A stretch of 16,431 bases of DNA from positions 1 to 16,431 of the forward strand of contig JBCNVA010000032.1 of the NCBI GenBank assembly GCA_039630445.1, given 5' to 3'. The notes under the pieces were generated by a model, which was not told where the DNA came from, searched no databases, and saw only the letters and a list, made by a program, of their open reading frames with translations. The stretch's first letter is position 1, and every line of letters begins with the position of its first letter. The position numbers and the translations under genes were made by a program. This stretch comes from HRBIN15 sp039630445. GTDB lineage: Bacteria > Armatimonadota > Fimbriimonadia > Fimbriimonadales > GBS-DC. Positions 1-7,398 of the stretch are shown here, in pieces.

Positions 1-2616
1 GGGCAGACGCTGGTGATTGCGCTGCTCGTCACCTTCGTGCTGCTTGTTCTGGGCGGGGTGTTCATCGTCACGATTGCCCGCAACCTGTTGAATGTGCAGC
101 AGGCGCGCGAGGGGTTGAGTGCGGACTATTTTGCCGAAGCGGGGCTGCGCTACGCCATCGAGCAGCTGGTCCACAGCGAGGAGGGTGCCGACTGGCGTCC
201 CATACCTGACAACATCACCAACCCTAATGACCCCGATTACTTCTGGCTGAAGCCCTACAACCCTGCGGACGGCACAGGCGGCTTCACCCGCATCAACTTT
301 ACGAAAGGGCGTGCCCTGATTCGTGTGAGCTATCAGGCGTCGGGTCCTGTCCATCGCCATCCGGTCATCAAGATCGAGTCGGTAGGTCGTCCAGGGTTGG
401 TGGATCCGAATGACCCGACCACGCTGGGCGGTGCCGACATCACCCGCCGCCGCGAAAAGGTTGCTTACCTGCAAATCGGCACCATCGATTATCTGCGCTT
501 CGTGATGAACCGTGACCAGCGCGCCACGCTGATGGACTTTGGCGCAGAGGATGTCGGGTTAGGTGTGCCCTATCGGCTGATCCTGGGCAATCCAGTGCGC
601 GATCCGAACCATTCCGACCCGACACGCCGCGAGATCGGTTTCGCCCCTATCCATGTAAACGGCAACCTGCGCTGGAGCGGCAATGTGCAGATTGCGCTGA
701 ATCCCGATCGAGGCGAGCGGGTCCATGTGGCGGGCGAGATTATCCACCACGAGAACACCACCGTCACGCTGATCACGCCTGCGGGGCAAACGCCCCTGCT
801 GCCCAGCCGCGACTCTGATTTCATCACAGCGGGCGGTCTCTATCGTGACGGCAAGCCAACAACGGCGATTGACGGCTACCCACGCTCAATTGCCTATTTA
901 GAGCCGCCGCGCATGGATACAGTGGACCCTGCGACGGGACGCTCCCGCTACATCTCGCTCACGCGCGAATCGGGCATCTGGCGCCAGCGCCCCAACGGCA
1001 GCTGGTACAACACGGGGCAGTATGGCTATGGACGCGGTATCTACATCAATAATGCCCAAGACATCCAACAGGAGAGCCGCAGCCTGATTGGGGGCTACAG
1101 TTTGCGCAGCGACTGGCTCAAGCCTGGCCACTCCCGCTACTGGAACGGTCCCTTCTATGAACCGCCGGGCGTCTACATCGAATTGATAGAACAACGCAAC
1201 GGAAATCAGATTACGGCACAGGGCTTCCGCATCACGCGCAACCAGAGCGCTCCCAACGATGTGTGGTACGATCCGCTCACAGGCACGCCCACCAACATCA
1301 AAACGCTCAGCTTCTTCTTCCTCAACCCGAGCAACCCTGCCGATAACACGCTGACCAACGAGTTCACGCGCAACAATCGGCAGTTCGATGTGCCGTTTAA
1401 TGGCGTTATCTATGCGGAGGGGAATGTGCGTGTGCGCGGGATTATTCCCTCAGGGCGACAGATTACGATCGTCACAAACGGCACGGCTTATATTGAGGGC
1501 AACCTCGTCAAGGGCGACGAGCGTTCCGCGTTGGCAATCATCGCCAAAGATTATGTGTGCGTGAACACGACGCAGTTCCTGCGCCGCACTTGGCAAAGCC
1601 CATCAGTGGCGCAGGGTGACCCAGCCAATCGCGAGGCGCCCTTCTACTTTGAGACGTTGCCAAACCGCCCGATGCAGCTCCAGTTCAGTTTCGGCATCGA
1701 TCCGCAGGAGTACACGGGCAACTTTGGTGGACTCAAGCTCTATCTGCGCCACGCAGCGGGCGGCGCTGGGTCGTTCATCAATCTGTTGGTGAACCCCTCG
1801 TTTAACCCGAACCCGTTTTATAACTTCAACCTGCCCGGCTTCCCACCATATATGTACCCGCTGGGGCGATTCACTTTTCAGGTCTATCCGAACTTTGAGA
1901 AGATAGCCTTTACTCTTGTGCCGTCGCCTGACGGCTCAAGCTATCTACTGGACGCAACGCCGGGCGTGGAGAACCTACTACAGCTACAGCTTCAACCGCT
2001 GGTCAATCCAAGGGATGGCTTCCGCTTGCCTACGGATAATGCGCCCTACCACCTGAGCGCGGCGGCAATCCAACCGCTTGATATCCGCATCGAGGCAGTG
2101 CTGTTTGCGCAGAACGGCAGCTTTTTCGTGATCCCCGGCTACTGGTTCAACACCGATCCGCGCGACACGCGTGAGAACGCCCAGCAGAACAACGGCAGGC
2201 GCACACCGGGTGTCGCCTCACCAGAGTTTCCCTTCTACGGCGAGCCGCTGGACATCAAGATTACCATCGTCGGTGCGATTGCCGAAAACTTCACGGCGGC
2301 GCTGGGCGACCAGACCGAATGGCTGCGCAAGTGGGGTTGGATTCCCATCGAGTACGGCAACTCTGGCTTCACCATCCCCGACCAGCATCAGGAGTTCTTC
2401 CACGACACGCCCAGTGGGCGCGGACGCTATGCTGTCAACCTATTTATGCGCTATGACCCGATTTTGCGTAATCCATTTGTGAACGGTGTACCGATTCGTG
2501 TGGCATACGATGCGACGCAAGACCCATCAGGACAGCATCCGGGACGGGTCTTACCCCCCATCCCGAAGCTGCCTGTGTGTCCCAAACCGATCTACGAGGG
2601 CGAGGCGAAACCTTGA
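1..2616 (+). CDS. Giant PilX/GspK-like pseudopilin-type surface protein with bactofilin/DUF4900-like beta region (5' partial)
   Basis: The reading frame is open from base 1, so the true start is upstream; the GTG at 13 lies inside the membrane helix and is not the start. The first visible residues, GQTLVIALL, begin a hydrophobic helix (about residues 2-26), followed by an amphipathic stretch ending YFAEAGLRYA, the typical N-terminus of PilX-type minor pilins. The Glu expected at mature position 5 of major pilins is absent (Ile), as in GspK. Two beta stretches with the pattern 'NG-x-hydrophobic-x-x-x-G' (about residues 212-245 and 463-521, including NGVIYAEGNVRVRG) resemble bactofilin/DUF4900 repeats. 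A later segment has GSFFVIPGYWFN and KITIVGAIAEN, and the protein ends in a proline-rich LPVCPKP tail. At 871 visible residues it is several times longer than PilX (about 200) or GspK (about 330). It lies 19 bases before the next giant gene, so the two are probably co-transcribed. Likely role: membrane-anchored or pilus-associated surface structure. The N-terminal class is fairly sure, the function is not. Confidence 0.72.
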   Translation, partial: GQTLVIALLVTFVLLVLGGVFIVTIARNLLNVQQAREGLSADYFAEAGLRYAIEQLVHSEEGADWRPIPDNITNPNDPDYFWLKPYNPADGTGGFTRINFTKGRALIRVSYQASGPVHRHPVIKIESVGRPGLVDPNDPTTLGGADITRRREKVAYLQIGTIDYLRFVMNRDQRATLMDFGAEDVGLGVPYRLILGNPVRDPNHSDPTRREIGFAPIHVNGNLRWSGNVQIALNPDRGERVHVAGEIIHHENTTVTLITPAGQTPLLPSRDSDFITAGGLYRDGKPTTAIDGYPRSIAYLEPPRMDTVDPATGRSRYISLTRESGIWRQRPNGSWYNTGQYGYGRGIYINNAQDIQQESRSLIGGYSLRSDWLKPGHSRYWNGPFYEPPGVYIELIEQRNGNQITAQGFRITRNQSAPNDVWYDPLTGTPTNIKTLSFFFLNPSNPADNTLTNEFTRNNRQFDVPFNGVIYAEGNVRVRGIIPSGRQITIVTNGTAYIEGNLVKGDERSALAIIAKDYVCVNTTQFLRRTWQSPSVAQGDPANREAPFYFETLPNRPMQLQFSFGIDPQEYTGNFGGLKLYLRHAAGGAGSFINLLVNPSFNPNPFYNFNLPGFPPYMYPLGRFTFQVYPNFEKIAFTLVPSPDGSSYLLDATPGVENLLQLQLQPLVNPRDGFRLPTDNAPYHLSAAAIQPLDIRIEAVLFAQNGSFFVIPGYWFNTDPRDTRENAQQNNGRRTPGVASPEFPFYGEPLDIKITIVGAIAENFTAALGDQTEWLRKWGWIPIEYGNSGFTIPDQHQEFFHDTPSGRGRYAVNLFMRYDPILRNPFVNGVPIRVAYDATQDPSGQHPGRVLPPIPKLPVCPKPIYEGEAKP

Positions 2617-2619
2617 AGC

Positions 2620-2627
2620 AGGGGTGG
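2620..2627 (+). promoter_or_regulatory. Ribosome binding site that sets the start at 2636
   Basis: AGGGGTGG lies 8 bases before the ATG at 2636 and just after the TGA (2614-2616) of the preceding gene. An upstream in-frame ATG at 2486 would overlap the previous gene by 131 bases and put a charged, non-signal sequence ahead of the signal peptide. This site therefore favours 2636. Confidence 0.6.
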
Positions 2628-2635
2628 CGACTATT

Positions 2636-5600
2636 ATGAGAGATGCGAGAGGCATTGTGCATGTCGGAATACGGATACTGAGCCTACTGGTGATAGGCGC
2701 ACTGGCGTCGTCGGCGCTGGCGGACGGGCGCAACTATGACCCGCGTGTCGCGCCCATCAACGCGGGCGTCATCGCCTTTGGTGAGAATGACGGGGCTGTG
2801 CGCGACATCTATACCTTCTATGCGCTCGACCAGCGCACCGATCTTAAGCCAGCGGGGCTGTCGTTCCAGAACCCGCTCGCACCTGCAGGCACCGGACGCG
2901 ATCAGGCAGCCTACTGGCGAGTCAATCTGGAAAAGGTAACGGATGCGCAACTCTCCCGCTATCGCATCCTGCTGCTTAGCCGCTCCAACCTGAGCGGCAT
3001 GACCATCGAGATGCGTGAGAAGTTGCGCCGCTTTGTGGACAGCGGGGGTGTGCTGTGGGTGGACATGCCTGCAGGCGGCAGTAGTGGGGAACTCTTTTTC
3101 CCACGCCTCACCTTCGGGGCAGGTGGCGGAGCCATTAACTTTGTCAACCTGAACCATCCGCTCCTGCGAGGATACTATACGCTAACGCCTGCCGATGTTG
3201 CACGGCTGGGGGCGCGTGGGCGCGGTTTTGGTGGCGGGATCGTGAATGTGCAGGAGCCAGTGTTGCAGCCTGTGGCAGGGGTAGACGCCTCTCGGATTGT
3301 GATTGCGGCGGGCAACTATGGCGCTGGGCGCATTATCGTCAGTGCAGCAGGCATTGCTGCGGCGATTAATGCGCCCCTGACGCGCTCTGATGGCACACCA
3401 CCCAGTCGGGTTCGTCCCCTTCGCCTCGAAGCAGTGCCTGCCCTCGAGATCAAGTTCGCCTATAACCTGCTCCGCTGGGCGAGCAACAGCACCAGCGAGG
3501 CACTCAACATGCGCCGCTCGAATGCCATCCCTGAACGCTACGGCGCACCGCTGGGCGTCGCATGGAAAGACGAAGGGACAAGTTTTGGTCGTCAAGATGG
3601 CACGCCCATCGTCTATGGTGGGTTGCTGCTGATGACGGCAAGCGGACGGCTCATCTGTTATGATGCGAACCCCAACCGCGACCTGGATAGTGACGGGCGC
3701 ACCGACGACGGAATCCGCGACCTGGAGGAAGGCGAACCTTACGATAAGGTGTGGGAAGTGGAAGTTGGCAGCCGTGTCTCCCCACCGGTGATTGTGGAAA
3801 CCAGAAAGGGCATTCAGGTAGTTGTTTCAACGGGCAGCGAGGTGGCAGGCTACTGGCTGATGCCCCGCGATCCGAACACGGGCCTCGTTTTGCCTGCGGG
3901 TCAGCGTGTGTGGCAGATTAGTGCACCTGTACCCGCCAGCTCGCCTAAACTGGCGAACTATCCTGTGCCCGCACCGATTGCTACAGAGAATATGCTGATT
4001 GTGCCCGTTACTCTTGTGATCACCTCACGCCCAACGGCGGGCTTCTATGCGATAGACCTCGGCGAGGGCGACAATCCGCGCTACATCGTCACCGACCTGC
4101 CCAATGTATTGAATCCCCAGTGGTATCAGCCGCGCGTCAGCACGGTAGGGGAGTGGCTCTTGCCTCCTGTAGCGGGCTATGTGCCCAATCGGGCGCAGGG
4201 CGGCGGAAGCGATCTGATGATCTACTTTGGCACGCGGCGCGACATCAGCGGGCAGGGCACCCAAACGATGGACGGCGTGCAGGCGTTCTGGCTGGGCGCG
4301 AAGGGCGAACAACTCATCCCGCAGCGCAACCCCGATGGCACACCAAACGGCTTCCTCCACTGCCGTATCACGGGTCAGGCGCGAATCTACCTCCCCAGCG
4401 ACCCTAACAGCCCGCTGCGCCCACGTGTGTACGAGTTGAACCTGCAAACGGGCACGCTTAGGGATATTACCTCCGACTGCAACTTCAACTTCGGCTCCCA
4501 AGGGCGCGTGTACTTCAGTGACGTCGCCGATAATCGGATCTACTACATCGATTACTTCATCGACTGGGCTGTAGCGAACAATGTCGGCACAATGATGCGC
4601 AGTTTCATCCATCTGCCCGCAACGACTATCAATCCAGGGCAGCCGCCTAATCTGCTAAGGGGCTTCACGCTTGGAGCGAACGGCATCCTCTACATCACCA
4701 CAGGCACTGAGGCGGACGAGCCTGACATAGCCAATGGGAACCTCTTTGCCATACAGGAGCAGTGGGCGTCATCTGGGGCGCGCAGCGGCGGCTCCATCCT
4801 GCTCTGGCGCTGGCAGTCGCACGGTGGCTATCAGCAGCGCGTCCCCGTGGTGACGGGTCAGGATCAGCCCGGAGTGGTTATAATACCCGCTGCCACGATA
4901 TGGCAAGAGCCGAACGAATATCTCTACAACTTCCTATCGCGCATTCTGGACTTCGGTCACGAGTACCCAGGCGGTACTCGACTGGGAATGAACTTCCGTT
5001 TCACCGAAGCTCCTATCTATGCGAATGGCGTGGTCTACGCACTGGGGCAAGGTCTGGTGCGAATTGCTGGAATCATCCGCATTCCCTACCTTATCGTGCT
5101 GGCATTTGATGCGGAGCCAGAGCAGTTCATCATCGATCTGGGCGCACCAATTAGCCAATCAAGCCAAATCACCATCACCCAGCGCGACTATGCCCGCTCT
5201 GGACCTGGTACACTGCTGAATGTGCAAGCGAGCCTGACCTACTCTCCCCAGAATCCCGATCCGCTCATCAAGGTGGATTACAACCTTGGGCAGATACGCC
5301 TGAGCGGTTTTCGCCAGTCGCAGGCGGGCGGCTCGCTCGATCTGCTCAGTGCGATCAGCATCTCGCAGCCTGTAATGATCTCCTTTGGCACTTTCAATCG
5401 GCTGGTCGATCCCGATGCAGACCCATCCGATCCAGCGAGAAAGCTTTATTCAGGCAATTGGGATAACCTGCTTTGGTATGCTGTTCTGATTGGGCAGGAA
5501 GCTCTGGGACCACCCGTTGTGGCAGGCGATATTCTCTATCTGCCGGTCAAGGTACAACTACCGCCCGGCTTTGGCGAGCGGAGAGTAGCCAGTGGCATTT

Positions 5601-7324
5601 TGGGGCTGGCGACCGACCCGCGCCGCTACCAGCCCGATATTGCGGCACGGCATGCCCAGGCAGGCACAATCCCCTCCCGAAGGCTTGGCTACGGCTCGGT
5701 CATCCGCTGGCCATACATTGATGACTTAGTGAATGATCAAAATGTGTCAGACGAGGATCAGGCGCTTGTCTTCCTGCTCGAATTCTTTATTCGTTTTGCC
5801 CAAAGCCTCCCCTTCGAAAGCGAGGTATCTCCTATCGCCATAGGGGACGGGCTTCTGATTATCAGTGGCAGGGGGCTGCACGCTTATAACCGCCAGACGA
5901 CCATCATCGCCGATGAAGGGCGACTGGTGGAGGTGGACATGGCTAGCCAGGTGGTCTGGGCGAGCGAAAACACGCAACTGGAGTTTGCTACAGGCTCCTT
6001 TGTGCCCTCGTTCGCCAAATATCCGCTCACGCCGAATGCCCGCGTCTACCGCTACGGCGAGAATCAGTTCCTCGTCGTGGAGCCAGAGCGCAACCGAGTG
6101 GCGATTCTGGATCGCGCGGGCGAGGAAGTGCGCACTATCACGGGCTTCCTGCCCGACCTGCTTCCTATCCGCGATAGTGCGGGACAGGTGTCAGGGGTGG
6201 TTAACTTGCGCGACCCGGTCTACGAGCAGCATCAAGGACTGCTCGGCTCCAACTATGTGAGTGGCATGCCCGCGACGCTACGCAACCCGACCGATGTCAC
6301 CGTCTGGACCGAGTTCGTGCCCAAGGTACGCAACCCGTTTGCTGTAACCAGCCCCACCGGGTGGGAATATTGGATTCACTACACCATCACCGACGCGGGC
6401 AACAACCGCGTGGTGGACATCGTGGATCGGTTCGTGGTGGATCCGACCACCTTCGCGATCGGCGAGCCAGTATGGCATCCGCAGCTGAACCTGCCGATGA
6501 CGGGCGTGCTCTACTGGATGACGCCGACGGTCAAAGAGGGGCAGGGCTATCGCTATGTGGGCGCGCAACGCTTCGAATACTGGGATGGTCGCCAAACGCG
6601 CATCGGGTTTGTGACCCTGGTGCAGAACGCCTCTGCACGCGGCGACAATCCCGCGATCGATCCCGCCACGCCCGAAGCAGGAATGATTATTATCCAGATA
6701 GCGGAGAATGTGGGCGGGCGCGCGGTCGATCGCACGCTCTACATCCGTAAGATGCGCTTGCCTGACGGTACCGATCTACCTATTCTCGCACCTGTCTCAA
6801 TTGACACCTCCAAGCGCAGCGTGCTGGGCAACGCCACAGGGCTGTTCCTGCTGGTAACCACCAGCACTGGGGTTTATGAACTGCAGGTGCCCCTCACAGG
6901 CGCCATAGGCGACACCCTACCTGTCACCTGGATGTTCACGAACGAGGCGTACAGCTTGGGCGTGCGGCGGTATTTAAACGGCTCCCCGCTGCAGACAGAG
7001 GATGGTCGTTCTTCCAGCCCGCCGCTGCAGCCCATCCTGTTTAAGCCGCGCCAAGCACGTTATCTGTTTGCTGGTAACTTGCTCATCGTGAATGGCTACA
7101 GTGGTAGCACTTTCGTTGTAGATAATCGCGGCAACCCGCAGCTGGTTGACTTCCCAGGGGAGGTACTCGAACTTAGGGCGAGTGACTATAATCCTAACGA
7201 TAATGATCCCACAGATGGCTCGCTGCTGGGCTTCAGCTACAACTCGATTCTTTGGAGTACAGCCGATCGACCAGCGATGGCTGGCTCTTATCCGCTGCGC
7301 AAGCCCAGCTCCGCCGATCGTTAG
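2636..7324 (+). CDS. Giant secreted protein: GATase-like domain plus beta-propeller repeats
   Basis: With the start at 2636 the product is 1562 residues. Residues 1-29 form a signal peptide: basic start, hydrophobic ILSLLVIGAL core, likely cut after ALA. Residues about 35-290 look like a class I glutamine-amidotransferase/ThuA-like flavodoxin fold: a 'YRILLLSRSNL' strand, then RRFVDSGGVLWVDMP (about 131-145), then a GAGRIIVSAAGIA strand. There is no Cys in this domain, so amidotransferase catalysis is not expected. From about 305 the sequence is beta-propeller-like (GLLLMTASGRLICYD, then SPPVIVET; an NHL-like stretch at about 1145-1171 with FLVVEPERNRVAILD). An Asp-rich loop sits at 349-359. 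The C-terminus ends ...SSADR with no sorting signal, LPXTG, PEP-CTERM or membrane helix. The next gene follows after 74 bases. It is probably released to, or held on, the cell surface through partners. No enzyme activity or ligand can be assigned; the exact propeller family (PQQ, NHL, WD40) is uncertain. Confidence 0.7.
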   Translation: MRDARGIVHVGIRILSLLVIGALASSALADGRNYDPRVAPINAGVIAFGENDGAVRDIYTFYALDQRTDLKPAGLSFQNPLAPAGTGRDQAAYWRVNLEKVTDAQLSRYRILLLSRSNLSGMTIEMREKLRRFVDSGGVLWVDMPAGGSSGELFFPRLTFGAGGGAINFVNLNHPLLRGYYTLTPADVARLGARGRGFGGGIVNVQEPVLQPVAGVDASRIVIAAGNYGAGRIIVSAAGIAAAINAPLTRSDGTPPSRVRPLRLEAVPALEIKFAYNLLRWASNSTSEALNMRRSNAIPERYGAPLGVAWKDEGTSFGRQDGTPIVYGGLLLMTASGRLICYDANPNRDLDSDGRTDDGIRDLEEGEPYDKVWEVEVGSRVSPPVIVETRKGIQVVVSTGSEVAGYWLMPRDPNTGLVLPAGQRVWQISAPVPASSPKLANYPVPAPIATENMLIVPVTLVITSRPTAGFYAIDLGEGDNPRYIVTDLPNVLNPQWYQPRVSTVGEWLLPPVAGYVPNRAQGGGSDLMIYFGTRRDISGQGTQTMDGVQAFWLGAKGEQLIPQRNPDGTPNGFLHCRITGQARIYLPSDPNSPLRPRVYELNLQTGTLRDITSDCNFNFGSQGRVYFSDVADNRIYYIDYFIDWAVANNVGTMMRSFIHLPATTINPGQPPNLLRGFTLGANGILYITTGTEADEPDIANGNLFAIQEQWASSGARSGGSILLWRWQSHGGYQQRVPVVTGQDQPGVVIIPAATIWQEPNEYLYNFLSRILDFGHEYPGGTRLGMNFRFTEAPIYANGVVYALGQGLVRIAGIIRIPYLIVLAFDAEPEQFIIDLGAPISQSSQITITQRDYARSGPGTLLNVQASLTYSPQNPDPLIKVDYNLGQIRLSGFRQSQAGGSLDLLSAISISQPVMISFGTFNRLVDPDADPSDPARKLYSGNWDNLLWYAVLIGQEALGPPVVAGDILYLPVKVQLPPGFGERRVASGILGLATDPRRYQPDIAARHAQAGTIPSRRLGYGSVIRWPYIDDLVNDQNVSDEDQALVFLLEFFIRFAQSLPFESEVSPIAIGDGLLIISGRGLHAYNRQTTIIADEGRLVEVDMASQVVWASENTQLEFATGSFVPSFAKYPLTPNARVYRYGENQFLVVEPERNRVAILDRAGEEVRTITGFLPDLLPIRDSAGQVSGVVNLRDPVYEQHQGLLGSNYVSGMPATLRNPTDVTVWTEFVPKVRNPFAVTSPTGWEYWIHYTITDAGNNRVVDIVDRFVVDPTTFAIGEPVWHPQLNLPMTGVLYWMTPTVKEGQGYRYVGAQRFEYWDGRQTRIGFVTLVQNASARGDNPAIDPATPEAGMIIIQIAENVGGRAVDRTLYIRKMRLPDGTDLPILAPVSIDTSKRSVLGNATGLFLLVTTSTGVYELQVPLTGAIGDTLPVTWMFTNEAYSLGVRRYLNGSPLQTEDGRSSSPPLQPILFKPRQARYLFAGNLLIVNGYSGSTFVVDNRGNPQLVDFPGEVLELRASDYNPNDNDPTDGSLLGFSYNSILWSTADRPAMAGSYPLRKPSSADR
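3680..3712 (+). other. Asp-rich putative calcium-binding loop
   Basis: Residues 349-359 of the 1562-residue protein read DLDSDGRTDDG, matching the D-x-D-x-D-G-x-x-D start of EF-hand-like or thrombospondin type 3 calcium loops. It sits between a propeller-type strand (GRLICYD) and the next one (VWEVEVGS), so it would be a surface loop of a blade. Calcium binding is inferred from the pattern only. Confidence 0.4.
5273..5314 (+). repeat. Protein-level beta motif (VDYNLGQIRL) related to two motifs in the next gene
   Basis: Residues about 880-893 of the 1562-residue protein contain D-Y-x-x-G-x-I-x-hydrophobic. The next gene has the similar D-P-x-x-G-T-I-x-F at 12943-13014 and 13426-13491. The similarity is at protein level and short, so common origin of the modules is plausible but not shown. 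Confidence 0.3.
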
Positions 7325-7381
7325 CGGCTATAGTTTGCTCAGCCTGAACAAGCATATAGATTAGGCTATGCGGAATGGTGC

Positions 7382-7387
7382 AGGAGG
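7382..7387 (+). promoter_or_regulatory. Shine-Dalgarno AGGAGG that selects the start at 7399
   Basis: A perfect AGGAGG sits 11 bases before the ATG at 7399. The earlier in-frame ATG at 7375 precedes this site and would add eight residues ahead of the signal peptide. The start at 7399 is therefore preferred. Confidence 0.65.
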
Positions 7388-7398
7388 ATGCGACAGGT

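Noticed and set aside
2486..2635. Upstream extension of the second giant gene from the ATG at 2486
   Set aside because: It would overlap the preceding gene by 131 bases and place 50 charged residues before a clear signal peptide; the ATG at 2636 has a ribosome binding site.
7335..7362. Possible promoter (TTGCTC and TAGATT) in the gap before the third giant gene
   Set aside because: The boxes match the consensus poorly; TATAGA gives only 14 bases of spacing and TAGATT matches 4 of 6. Not enough to call a promoter.
7375..7398. Start of the third giant gene at the ATG at 7375
   Set aside because: The AGGAGG at 7382-7387 lies after it and correctly before the ATG at 7399, which begins the signal peptide.
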